Assembly: GCF_003725535.1 (NCBI RefSeq)
Contig: NZ_RJSF01000048.1
Location: forward strand, 1 to 64,000
Reading direction: 5' to 3'
Length of the DNA stretch: 64,000 nt
Source: Nocardioides pocheonensis
GTDB lineage: Bacteria; Actinomycetota; Actinomycetes; Propionibacteriales; Nocardioidaceae
Made by a program: the position numbers and the translations under genes. Each line of letters starts with the position of its first letter. Positions within the stretch are counted from its first letter, which is position 1. Below, in pieces: positions 8,632 through 18,784 of this stretch. Under the pieces are notes generated by a model that was not told the origin of the DNA, searched no databases, and was given only the letters and a program-made list of their open reading frames with translations.

Positions 8632-9787
8632 TGGAGAACTGCCTTTCGAACTCGCGGGTCTGGAATTCCTTGAGCGCCATGAAGCGGTGGGTCTGCTTCA
8701 GCGTCTCCTCGGTGGGGAAGATGAGAGGGTTCTCGACGTTGTCCTTGTCGACCTTCTCCATCGCCTGCTGGGCGCCCTTCACCGGGCAGATGTACTGGTT
8801 GTAGTCGGCCAGCTTCGCGGCGTTGTGCGGGTCGTAGTAGAAGTCGATCCACTTCTCGGCGTTGCCCCGATGGGTCGCCAGGTTGGGCACCAGCATGTTG
8901 TCGGCCCAGATCATCATCCCCTCCTCCGGGGGGACGAAGACCAGGTTGTCGTCGCCGGCGTTGGCGATGTCCCCCGACCACGCCTCGCAGGCCAGCACGT
9001 TGCCGGCGGAGAGGTCCTGGACGTAGTCGTTGCCCGTGAACCGGCGGATCTGGCCGTCGCTGGTCGCCTTGGTCAGCGCGTCCATCGCCTGGGCCCACTG
9101 GTGGTCGGTGAAGTCGGCCGGGTCGGTGCCCTGACTGAGCATGATCAGGCCCATGGTGTCGCGCAGCTCGGTGAGCATCGTGACCCGGCCGGTGAGGTCC
9201 TTGCGGGTCAACAGCTCGCCGAACGACTTCACCGGCTTCTTCAGGTACTTCTTGTTGTAGGCCATCCCGGTCAGCCCGCTCTGCCAGGGAGCCGAGTACG
9301 CGCGCTTCGGGTCCCACGCGGGCTGCGCCAGGGAGTCGATCAGGTTCTCGTGCAGGTTCGGCACCTTCGCCGGGTCGATCGGCTGGATCCAGCCCACGTC
9401 GATCATCCGGGCGGCCATCCAGTCGGTCAGGACGAACATGTCCCGCTTGGTCGACTGGCAGCCACCGAGCTGGTTCTTCACCTTGGCGAAGAACTCGGAG
9501 TTGTCGTTGACGTCGTCGGTGTAGCTGACCTTGATGCCGGTCTGCTTCTCGAAGTCCTGCAGCGTCGAGTGGTAGCCCTTGTCGGGCTCGTCGATGTACA
9601 GCGGCCAGTTCGAGATCACGAACCGCTTGTCGCGGGCGGACACGTCGGTCGACGTGCACGTCGCCGGGTCCTGCTTGAGCCCCGCGGTGCCGAATCCCTT
9701 CAGCGCCGCGATGCTCCCGAGGCCGAACACCGCACCGGCGCCGCCCCTCAGGACCGTCCTCCGGCTGATCCCGGATGTGTCGACCAC
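8615..9787 (-). CDS. potD: Polyamine-binding lipoprotein/periplasmic protein PotD, Tat-exported
   Basis: A 390-residue extracellular substrate-binding protein. The N-terminus holds a twin-arginine signal (S-R-R-T-V-L at residues 8-13, then a glycine/alanine-rich hydrophobic stretch), unlike the Sec signal of E. coli PotD. The mature part matches PotD-type proteins (FVISNWPLYID, GWIQPIDPAKVPNL, YDPHNAAKLADYNQYICPV). The start is GTG at 9787, with AGGGGAGG 4 nt upstream. The nearby ATG is out of frame. It is the first gene of the potDABC-oxidoreductase operon, which is divergent from the Lrp regulator. Confidence 0.92.
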   Translation of the reverse strand: MVDTSGISRRTVLRGGAGAVFGLGSIAALKGFGTAGLKQDPATCTSTDVSARDKRFVISNWPLYIDEPDKGYHSTLQDFEKQTGIKVSYTDDVNDNSEFFAKVKNQLGGCQSTKRDMFVLTDWMAARMIDVGWIQPIDPAKVPNLHENLIDSLAQPAWDPKRAYSAPWQSGLTGMAYNKKYLKKPVKSFGELLTRKDLTGRVTMLTELRDTMGLIMLSQGTDPADFTDHQWAQAMDALTKATSDGQIRRFTGNDYVQDLSAGNVLACEAWSGDIANAGDDNLVFVPPEEGMMIWADNMLVPNLATHRGNAEKWIDFYYDPHNAAKLADYNQYICPVKGAQQAMEKVDKDNVENPLIFPTEETLKQTHRFMALKEFQTREFERQFSNVTGV

Positions 9788-9841
9788 ATGACCTCCCCTG
9801 CGTATTGCGAGGATCGTGGCACGGCATTTCGGGTACGACAA

Positions 9842-9882
9842 GGGATTCCGTTGTGAATATCTTGTTTCGCAACGAAATACGC
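9842..9882. promoter_or_regulatory. Divergent operator dyad between potD and lrp
   Basis: ATTCCGTTG (9845-9853) and CAACGAAAT (9870-9878) form an 8-of-9 inverted repeat around a 16-nt AT-richer spacer. Within it TTTCG-CAA-CGAAA is a smaller perfect dyad. The right arm recurs at 2823-2835. The position between divergent promoters and beside an AsnC/Lrp gene suggests the regulator's binding site. Confidence 0.6.
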
Positions 9883-9919
9883 GGCTGGGTGCTTGCCGCC
9901 GAGGTCCCGGAACGAGAGC

Positions 9920-10411
9920 ATGTCCAGCATGGCGGACCACGGCGACCACACGACGGGACGACACACCCACCTCGACGAGGTGTCCAAGGCGATCATCGCC
10001 CAGCTCCAGCAGGACGGTCGGCGCGCCTACGCGAAGATCGGCCAGGCGGTCGGGCTGTCCGAGGCGGCCGTCCGCCAGCGGGTGCAGCGGCTGATCGACA
10101 GCGGTGTGATGCAGATCGTGGCGGTCACCGACCCGATGGAGCTCGGCTTCGCCCGCCAGGCCATGATCGGGCTGACCGTCGAGGGCCAGCTCGAGCCGGT
10201 CGCCGACGCGCTCGCGGAGATGGACGAGATCGAGTACGTCGTGATCACCGCCGGCGGCTTCGACATCCTGGTCGAGGCGGTCTGCGAGAGCGACGAGCAC
10301 CTGCTCTCCGTGCTGTCGTCGCGGATCCGCGCGATCCCGGGCGTGCGCGGCACGGAGACCTTCGTCTACCTGAAGCTGAAGAAGCAGACCTACTCCTGGG
10401 GTGTGCGCTGA
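9920..10411 (+). CDS. Lrp/AsnC family transcriptional regulator
   Basis: A 163-residue regulator. An N-terminal winged helix (LDEVSKAIIAQLQQDGRRAYAKIGQAVGLSEAAVRQRVQRL) is followed by the RAM ligand-binding domain (VVITAGGFDILVEAVCESD). Lrp-type proteins bind small amines or amino acids and usually regulate a divergent operon, here potDABC. ATG 9920 or ATG 9929 may be the start, as no strong ribosome-binding site separates them. Its stop overlaps the start of the following DAO gene. Confidence 0.9.
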   Translation: MSSMADHGDHTTGRHTHLDEVSKAIIAQLQQDGRRAYAKIGQAVGLSEAAVRQRVQRLIDSGVMQIVAVTDPMELGFARQAMIGLTVEGQLEPVADALAEMDEIEYVVITAGGFDILVEAVCESDEHLLSVLSSRIRAIPGVRGTETFVYLKLKKQTYSWGVR

Positions 10412-11814
10412 CCGATCGCTCCCACGGGTCGTCGCCCGGTGACGCCCTGCGCTCGTTGTCGCTCTGGCACGACACCGCGGACGACGACTTCAGCCCGCGC
10501 AGCCCGCTGCCGGGCCCGGCGTCGTACGACGTGGTGGTCGTCGGCGCGGGCTTCACCGGCCTGTGGACCGCCTACTACCTGGCGCGCGCGGATCCGTCGC
10601 TGCGGATCGCGGTGCTGGAGGCGGAGGTCGCCGGCTTCGGCGCCTCGGGCCGCAACGGCGGCTGGTGCAGCGCACTGTTCCCGACTCCGTGGCGATCCCT
10701 GGTCGCGCGCTCCTCCCCCGCCGAGGCGCTGCGGCTGCACCGGGCGATGGCGGCCACGGTCGTCGAGGTGGGCAGCGTGCTCGACCGGGAGGGCATCGAC
10801 GCGCACTACCGGCGCGGCGGCACGGTGACGCTCGCACGGTCGAAGGCGCAGCTGGCCCGGTTGCGCGAGGACCTCCGGGTGGCACGCGAACGCGGGTTCG
10901 GCGAGGCCGACCTGCGCCTGCTCGACCAGGACGAGGCCGTGGCCCACGTGGCCGCCGGCGGTGTCCGCGGCGGCCTGTTCACCCCGCACTGTGCGGCCGT
11001 TCACCCGGCTCGACTGGTCCGCGGGCTGGCCCGCGCGGTCGAGGCACGCGGTGTCGTGATCCACGAGCACACGCGGGTGCTGGCGATCCGGCCCGGCGCG
11101 GCCGTGACCGCGGCAGGCGAGGTGGCCGCGGACGTCGTGGTCCGTGCCACCGAGGGCTACACCGCCGCCCTGCCCGGAGCCCGGCGCGCGATCGCACCGG
11201 TGTACTCGCTCATGGTCGCCACCGAACCGCTGCCCGCCTCGACCTGGGACGAGATCGGGCTGACCTCGCGACCCACCTTCACCGACGGCCGGCACGTCGT
11301 CGTCTACGGGCAGCGCACCGCGGACGGACGGCTGGCGTTCGGCGGTCGCGGCGCGCCGTACCACTACGCCTCGCGCGTGCGGCCGGCCCAGGACCGGGAG
11401 CCGCGCGTGTTCGGGATGCTCCAGGAGACGCTGAGAGAGCTGCTCCCGCAGCTGGGCGGCGCGCGCTTCACGCACGCCTGGGGCGGTCCGCTCGGCATCG
11501 CCCGCGACTGGGCGGCGTCGGTCGGCCTCGACCGCCGGACCGGTCTCGCATGGGCCGGCGGCTACGTCGGCGACGGCGTCGGCACCAGCAACCTCGCCGG
11601 CCGCACGCTGGCCGACCTCGTGCTCGCGCGTGACACGGACCTGGTCTCGCTGCCGTGGGTCAACCACCGCAGCCGTGCCTGGGAGCCCGAGCCGCTCCGC
11701 TGGCTCGGCATCAACGCCGGCCTCCGCGCGATGCGGCTCGCCGACTGGGAAGAGGGCCGCACCCACCGCGCGAGCGTCGTCGCGCGGGCGATGGCGCCGC
11801 TGATCCACGGATGA
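10408..11814 (+). CDS. Second DAO-family FAD-dependent oxidoreductase
   Basis: A flavoenzyme of about 468 residues with YDVVVVGAGFTGLWTAYYLA (FAD-binding), SGRNGGWCSALF, and the C-terminal AGGYVGDGVGTSNLAGR. It belongs to the same family as the protein at 4394-5824 but is clearly divergent in sequence. The reading frame has no ATG or GTG near the needed N-terminus. A CTG at 10408 overlaps the lrp stop in a CTGA arrangement like the usual ATGA coupling, and a TTG at 10456 is the alternative. Its substrate is probably an amine linked to polyamine catabolism. It is co-transcribed with the regulator. Confidence 0.78.
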   Translation: MTDRSHGSSPGDALRSLSLWHDTADDDFSPRSPLPGPASYDVVVVGAGFTGLWTAYYLARADPSLRIAVLEAEVAGFGASGRNGGWCSALFPTPWRSLVARSSPAEALRLHRAMAATVVEVGSVLDREGIDAHYRRGGTVTLARSKAQLARLREDLRVARERGFGEADLRLLDQDEAVAHVAAGGVRGGLFTPHCAAVHPARLVRGLARAVEARGVVIHEHTRVLAIRPGAAVTAAGEVAADVVVRATEGYTAALPGARRAIAPVYSLMVATEPLPASTWDEIGLTSRPTFTDGRHVVVYGQRTADGRLAFGGRGAPYHYASRVRPAQDREPRVFGMLQETLRELLPQLGGARFTHAWGGPLGIARDWAASVGLDRRTGLAWAGGYVGDGVGTSNLAGRTLADLVLARDTDLVSLPWVNHRSRAWEPEPLRWLGINAGLRAMRLADWEEGRTHRASVVARAMAPLIHG

Positions 11815-12034
11815 GCGCACCGCCAGCGGACCGGCCGGAGCATCCGTGTTACGGTGCCAAGGCGTATATAGCAGGCAATTCGGACTTGACGTCCTGAGTA
11901 TCCGACGGGCCTGCTGAGGTTCCTTGACTGACTGACACCGGTTTGCCGAGACATCCCCGATGCGTGGCCCTGGGCTGGAATCGCCGGTCACCCGACCGGC
12001 GGCACAGCGGGCCAACCAGCGGACCGGAGCCGCC

Positions 12035-13081
12035 ATGTCCACTCCACCAACGTCCTTCTCCCCCTTCGCCCCTCGCCGAGGTGTGGCGGCAGCGTTCGGC
12101 GTCGCCTCGCTCGGACTGCTCGTCGCCGGCTTCGTCGGCGCGACGACCCCGGCGAGCGCTCTGGGCGCACCCGTGGGACTCGGCACCGCGGCCAGCTACG
12201 CCGTGCTCGCCGGCTCGACCGTCACCAACGCCGGGTCCTCGGTGATCCACGGGGACCTGGGCGTCAGCCCGGGCACGGCTGTCGTGGGCTTCCCTCCCGG
12301 GACGGTCGTGCCGCCCGGCGTGATCCACGCCGGCGATGCGCCTGCGGCCCAGGCGCAGCTCGACCTGACCACGGCCTACAACGACGCGGCCGGACGAGCC
12401 TCCAACGCGTCCATCACGGGCCAGGACCTCGGCGGCAAGACCCTGACCACCGGCGTCTACACGGCCTCCACCTCGCAGCAGCTGACCGGCGCGCTCACCC
12501 TGGACGCGAAGGGGGATCCGAGTGCGGTGTTCGTCTTCCAGATCGGCTCGACCCTGACCACCGCAAGTGCCAGCAGCGTCGTGCTGGTCAACGGCGCCTC
12601 GCCGTGCAACGTGTACTGGCAGGTGGGCTCGTCGGCGACGCTGGACACCGGCACCGCCTTCGCGGGCACGATCATGGCGCTCACCTCGGCGACCCTGAAC
12701 ACCGGCGCGACCGTGGAGGGCCGGGTCCTGGCCCGCAACGGGGCGGTGACGCTCGACGACAACGTGATCACGGCACCGGACTGCGCGACCAGCTCGGGGG
12801 TCACCGCCACGCCCACGAGTGCGGCGACCCCGACGAAGAAGCACCACACCTCCACGAACCACGGCTCCACGGACCACACCGCCTCGACGCCGTCGACCCC
12901 CACGACACCGGTCATCCCGACCGGTCACCCGAGCACCGGTGTCGGCGTCGCGCCTTCCTCCAGTGACACGGGCGGGAACGGCAGCGGCATCCTCTTCGCC
13001 CTGGCCGGACTCGCCGGGATCGCTGCGCTGATCGCGGCCCTGCTCGCGGCCGGGCCCGTCGCCGTCCGCACCCGCAGGTAG
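12035..13081 (+). CDS. Ice-binding-family (DUF3494) surface protein
   Basis: A 348-residue exported protein. Residues 1-43 are a signal peptide ending ASA. The DUF3494 ice-binding-like beta-solenoid domain spans roughly 45-235 (LGTAASYAVLAGSTVTN, GDLGVSPGT, FVFQIGSTLTTASASSVVL, FAGTIMALTSATLNTGATVEGRVLARNGAV). A Thr/Ser/His/Pro linker follows, then a hydrophobic helix and a basic tail. The helix is preceded by SSDTGG where LPDTGG would be expected for sortase anchoring. A class F sortase begins 2 bp downstream. ATG 12035 follows GGACCGGAG. The family includes antifreeze and adhesin proteins, so ice binding itself is unproven. Confidence 0.85.
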   Translation: MSTPPTSFSPFAPRRGVAAAFGVASLGLLVAGFVGATTPASALGAPVGLGTAASYAVLAGSTVTNAGSSVIHGDLGVSPGTAVVGFPPGTVVPPGVIHAGDAPAAQAQLDLTTAYNDAAGRASNASITGQDLGGKTLTTGVYTASTSQQLTGALTLDAKGDPSAVFVFQIGSTLTTASASSVVLVNGASPCNVYWQVGSSATLDTGTAFAGTIMALTSATLNTGATVEGRVLARNGAVTLDDNVITAPDCATSSGVTATPTSAATPTKKHHTSTNHGSTDHTASTPSTPTTPVIPTGHPSTGVGVAPSSSDTGGNGSGILFALAGLAGIAALIAALLAAGPVAVRTRR

Positions 13082-13083
13082 TC

Positions 13084-13731
13084 GTGCGGACGGCGGGCCA
13101 CGCGGCGGCGGTTCGGGGCCGTGGACGGTGGGTGCTCATGGCGGCGCTCGGCGTTCTCGCCCTGATCCTGGGCGCGGCCGGCTGGATGGGTCTGACGCCG
13201 CCCTCGAAGGAGCGGACCCGAGCGGCGCCGGTCACCACGACGACGGTTCCCGTCGCCGGGGGGACGGTCCTGAAGGCCGCCCGGCCGACGCACCTGCGCA
13301 TCCCCGCGATCGACGTCTCGGCGACCGTCACGTCCCTGGGGATCCACCCGGACCGGACCGTCGAGGTGCCCGCGAACCCTGACCAGGCGGGCTGGTACCG
13401 CCTGGGGTCTCACCCGGGTCAGGCCGGGTCGGCCGTGATCCTCGGGCACGTGGACTCCACGCACGGCCCTGCGGTGTTCTACCGGCTGCGCTCACTGACA
13501 CGAGGGGACGGGATCGCCGTGCGAGCCTCCGACGGGTCGATCACCCACTTCGAGGTGACGTCGATCTCGACGTACGCCAATGCTGACTTCCCCGCGCAGA
13601 AGGTCTACCGGTCGACGGGCCGGCCCGGGCTCGCGCTGGTGACCTGCGGCGGCCGGTACGACGCCGCCCACGGTGGCTACCAGGCGAACGTCGTCGTGTT
13701 CGCCGACCTCGTGAGCAACGAGCCTCGCTAG
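13084..13731 (+). CDS. Class F sortase
   Basis: A 215-residue membrane-anchored transpeptidase. One N-terminal membrane helix (VLMAALGVLALILGAAGW) precedes a short linker and the sortase fold, with catalytic His in VILGHVDS and Cys in LALVTCGG. Sortases attach surface proteins to the cell wall. The end of the domain reads GGYQANVVVFA where many relatives have YRDNVVV, so the usual catalytic Arg is not obvious. The GTG start lies 2 bp after the ice-binding-like gene, making that protein the likely substrate. A terminator overlaps the stop. Confidence 0.88.
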   Translation: MRTAGHAAAVRGRGRWVLMAALGVLALILGAAGWMGLTPPSKERTRAAPVTTTTVPVAGGTVLKAARPTHLRIPAIDVSATVTSLGIHPDRTVEVPANPDQAGWYRLGSHPGQAGSAVILGHVDSTHGPAVFYRLRSLTRGDGIAVRASDGSITHFEVTSISTYANADFPAQKVYRSTGRPGLALVTCGGRYDAAHGGYQANVVVFADLVSNEPR

Positions 13732-13746
13732 CCCGGGAGGCTCGTT
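13717..13746. terminator. Bidirectional terminator hairpin
   Basis: AACGAGCCTC and GAGGCTCGTT form perfect 10-bp arms around a 10-nt loop. The hairpin spans the sortase stop codon and touches the stop of the convergent NYN-domain gene. Confidence 0.8.
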
Positions 13747-14306
13747 CAGAGGAACTGTGCGGGGTCGAACTCGTCGATCGGGATGATCCGGACGCGCGGC
13801 AGTCGCTCGTTGAACGAACGCACGTCGTACTCGAGGTCGAAGAACTCCAGGCCCTGGCCGGCGAGCTCGAGGAAGCCCTGGTTGCGGAACTCGGCGAACC
13901 CCACGACGCCCACCCGCCGACCGTCGAGCAGGTCCTCCACCTGCTCGACGAAGTCGCCGTCGTTGCTGACCAGCAGCACGTCGCCCTTGCGGCTCCGCAG
14001 CTCGGCGAGGGTGCGCTGGATGGCGATGTCGACCACCTTCTCGCCGGGCGCACCGGAGAGCGGGATCGGCCGGTAGCCGATCGCGAGCAGTGCCTGGACG
14101 AACGCCATCGGGAGCTCGTTGTTGGCGGCGAGGAAGAAGAGGCCCGTCGTCGGCTGGTCCCACCGCTCGGCGGCGAACTGGAGCAGCCGCTCCCAGCGTG
14201 GCCGCTCCTCCGGTCGAGGACGCCGCCCCAGGATCGAGCCACCCAGGGTGGCGTCGATGTTCTCCCCGTCCACCAGGACGTACGTCGTCCCCGCTGCGTC
14301 GTCCAT
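13746..14306 (-). CDS. NYN-domain protein (PIN-like nuclease fold)
   Basis: A 186-residue protein of the NYN/LabA-like type. Acidic residues expected for a metal-dependent PIN-like fold are seen in VLVDGENIDATL, VVDIAIQRTL and VLLVSNDGDFVEQVEDL. Such proteins are thought to act on RNA, but the target here is unknown. The start ATG lies 6 nt after a minus-strand TAGGGT hexamer, so the mRNA is probably leaderless. It ends at the terminator shared with the sortase. Confidence 0.85.
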   Translation of the reverse strand: MDDAAGTTYVLVDGENIDATLGGSILGRRPRPEERPRWERLLQFAAERWDQPTTGLFFLAANNELPMAFVQALLAIGYRPIPLSGAPGEKVVDIAIQRTLAELRSRKGDVLLVSNDGDFVEQVEDLLDGRRVGVVGFAEFRNQGFLELAGQGLEFFDLEYDVRSFNERLPRVRIIPIDEFDPAQFL

Positions 14307-14312
14307 GGGTCG

Positions 14313-14318
14313 ACCCTA
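14313..14318 (-). promoter_or_regulatory. -10 element of leaderless NYN gene
   Basis: TAGGGT on the minus strand fits TANNNT and ends 6 nt before the ATG at 14306, placing the transcription start at the start codon. Confidence 0.55.
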
Positions 14319-14969
14319 GGGCCCGTACCTGCTCCTCGCCCAGACGGTGAGCGAGTCCTGGATCCCGTCGAAGAACACTGTCTTCGCCCGGGTGTAGTCG
14401 TCGTAGTCGGGCTTTCCGGCGTTCTGTGCCGACAACGCCCGCTTGGTCGCCTCGTAGCGGGCCCGTTCGGCGGGGTGGGCACGCAGCCAGTCGCGGAACC
14501 ACACGGTGTACCGACCCCACGGCGAGTCGCTGCGCCGGACGTGGAGGACCACGGAGGCCTGCCGCTGCACGTAGAGCCGCTTCTCCCAGACCTCCGGAGG
14601 CGCCGGTTCGTCGCCCCGCGGGATGTCGTGGCTGACGCCGGGAGAGTCGGGGCGCGCGCCGAGCGCGCGGTCGAACCCGAGCGGTCCCAACCGGCGGGCG
14701 AGCACGTCGTGGTCGGGAAGCGGGAGGATCCGGACCTGCAGGTCGAGGTACGGCTTCGCCGCGAGACCGGGCACCGAGGTCGAGCCGATGTGGTCGTACG
14801 CCGCGACGTCGGCACCCGGCAGCCCGCTGAGGACCCGGCGTACGTCCGTGAGGTGTGCGGCGGCGCGATCGGCCCAGGCGCCGTCGGGCTCGCAGAGCGC
14901 GGCCGGGTTCGGCTGGTCCACCACGTCACGGTAGCGGCCGCGCCGAGTCCAGCCGGTGGACGGGGACAC
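14316..14969 (-). CDS. GrpB family protein
   Basis: A protein of about 217 residues with the GrpB/UPF0157 signature YDHIGSTSVPGLAAKPYLDLQV. This is a nucleotidyltransferase-like fold whose acidic pair sits in the KPxxDLQ segment, followed by the family's GVSHDIPRGDE and WFRDWLRAHP. The biological role of the family is not settled. The start is uncertain: GTG 14969 gives the longest form, and GTG codons near 14921-14924 would also leave the domain intact. It is divergent from glgE. Confidence 0.8.
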   Translation of the reverse strand: MSPSTGWTRRGRYRDVVDQPNPAALCEPDGAWADRAAAHLTDVRRVLSGLPGADVAAYDHIGSTSVPGLAAKPYLDLQVRILPLPDHDVLARRLGPLGFDRALGARPDSPGVSHDIPRGDEPAPPEVWEKRLYVQRQASVVLHVRRSDSPWGRYTVWFRDWLRAHPAERARYEATKRALSAQNAGKPDYDDYTRAKTVFFDGIQDSLTVWARSRYGP

Positions 14970-14975
14970 CTGTTA

Positions 14976-15001
14976 GTCCCTTTGATCCCGGGTATAGGGA
15001 C
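14976..15001. promoter_or_regulatory. Inverted repeat upstream of glgE
   Basis: GTCCCT and AGGGAC enclose 14 nt containing GATCCCGGGTA in the 93-bp gap before glgE. It may be an operator or part of the 5' leader. No clear -35/-10 pair could be assigned. Confidence 0.35.
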
Positions 15002-15062
15002 CAGCGTCGTCGCCGAGAGGCGTTGTTTGCGTGTTCGGTCCGGATTCGGAAGGGTGGAGGGC

Positions 15063-17050
15063 ATGGTCGGTCGCATCCCTGTCTTCGATGTGACGCCGGT
15101 GGTGGAGCACGGGCGCTACCCGGCGAAGGCTGCCGTCGGTGAAGCGTTCCCGGTGACCGCCCTGGTGTTCCGCGAGGGGCACGACCAGCTGGGCGCGGAG
15201 GTCGTGCTCACCGACCCCAAAGGCGTGCGCCGAGCACCGGTGCGGATGACCGAGACCGGCACCGAGGTGAGCCGCATGGCCGCCACCGTGGCCGCCGACA
15301 AGGAAGGCTCCTGGACGTTCGCGATCGAGTCCTGGAGCGACCCGCTGGCGACCTGGCTGCACGACGCGGGCATCAAGATCCGGGCCGGCGTCGACGTCGA
15401 CCTGATGTTCACCGAGGGCGTGCTCCTCCTGGAGCGCGTGCTGCCCCAGACCAAGGGCGCCGCCCGCAGGACCGTCGCCGGCGCGATCAAGGCGCTCGGG
15501 GACGAGCGGCGACCGGTCCAGGCGCGGCTCGCCGTGGCCGAGAGCCCGCAGCTGGCCGCCGTCTTCGCGAAGCACCCGCTGCGCGACCTGGTCAGCGTCG
15601 AAGGGCCCTACCCGCTCGAGGTCGACCGCAAGCGCGCGCTGTTCAGCGCGTGGTACGAGTTCTTCCCCCGCTCCGAGGGCGCGTACGTCGACGACGCGGG
15701 CCACGTGCACAGCGGCACGTTCGTGACGGCGGCCGAGCGCCTCGACGCCGTGGCCGCGATGGGCTTCGACGTCATCTACCTGCCGCCGATCCACCCGATC
15801 GGCGAGGTCAACCGCAAGGGCAGGAACAACACGCTGACCCCCAGCCCCGAGGACGTCGGCTCGCCCTGGGCGATCGGCTCGCGCAAGGGCGGCCACGACG
15901 CGATCCACCCCGACCTCGGCAAGCTCCGCGACTTCGACGCGTTCGTCCGCCGGGCCAAGAAGCTCGGCCTCGAGGTGGCAATCGACCTCGCCCTCCAGGC
16001 GGCCCCCGACCACCCCTGGGTCCGCAAGCACCAGGAGTGGTTCACCACCCGCGCCGACGGCACGATCGCCTACGCGGAGAACCCTCCGAAGAAGTACCAG
16101 GACATCTACCCGATCAACTTCGACAACGACCCCGACGGCATCTACGCCGAGGTGCTCCGCGTCGTGCGCCACTGGATGAAGCACGGCGTCCGGATCTTCC
16201 GCGTCGACAACCCGCACACCAAGCCGGTCGCGTTCTGGGAGCGGCTGCTCGGCGAGATCCGGGAGACCGATCCCGACGTGCTCTTCCTGTCCGAGGCGTT
16301 CACCAAGCCGCCGATGATGCACGCCCTCGGCAAGGTGGGCTTCCACCAGAGCTACACCTACTTCACGTGGCGCAACACCAAGGAGGAGATCGAGACCTAC
16401 CTCCAGGAGGTCGCCCACGAGAGCGCGCACTTCATGCGGCCGAACTTCTGGCCGAACACCCCCGACATCCTCCACGAGTTCCTCCAGTACGGCGGCCCGC
16501 CGGCCTTCAAGATCCGTGCGGTGCTCGCCGCGACCGGGTCCCCGAGCTGGGGCGTCTACGCCGGCTTCGAGCTGTGCGAGCGGGTGGCGCTCAAGCCCGG
16601 CAGCGAGGAGTACCTCGACTCGGAGAAGTACCAGATCAAGATCCGCGACTGGGCGACCGCCGAGGCGGAGGGGCGGTCGCTGGCGCCGTACCTGACGCGC
16701 CTCAACCAGATCCGCCGGGCGCACCCGGCCCTCCAACAGCTGCGCGACCTCACCGTGCACCACAGCGAGGACCCGAACATCGTGGTGTTCAGCAAGGGGC
16801 GTGTGCGCACCGACCCGGAGGCCGACAGGATCGACGGCGACGCGGTCATCGTCGTGGTGAACGTCGACCCCCACGGCGCCCACGCGACCATGGCGCACCT
16901 CGACCTGGCGGCGCTCGGCCTGCCGCCCGACGCGCCGTTCGACGTGCACGACGAGATCAGCGACCAGACCTGGCAGTGGGGCGCACACAACTACGTGCGG
17001 CTCGACCCCGCGGTCGAGGTGGCACACATCTTCACGGTGAGGAGCAGGGT

Positions 17051-17054
<4 letters not shown>
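15063..17054 (+). CDS. glgE: Alpha-1,4-glucan:maltose-1-phosphate maltosyltransferase GlgE
   Basis: A 663-residue GH13_3 enzyme that transfers maltosyl units from maltose 1-phosphate onto alpha-1,4-glucan. The catalytic set is in place: nucleophile Asp382 ([11 protein letters not shown]), acid/base Glu411 (FLSEAFTKP) and Asp468 ([11 protein letters not shown]). Their spacing equals that of Streptomyces GlgE (29 and 57 residues). The N-terminal beta-domain occupies roughly residues 1-115. ATG 15063 follows GGGTGGAGG. It is first in the glgE-treS-mak-glgB operon. Its stop overlaps the treS TTG. Confidence 0.96.
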
Positions 17055-18773
<1,719 letters not shown>

Positions 18774-18784
<11 letters not shown>

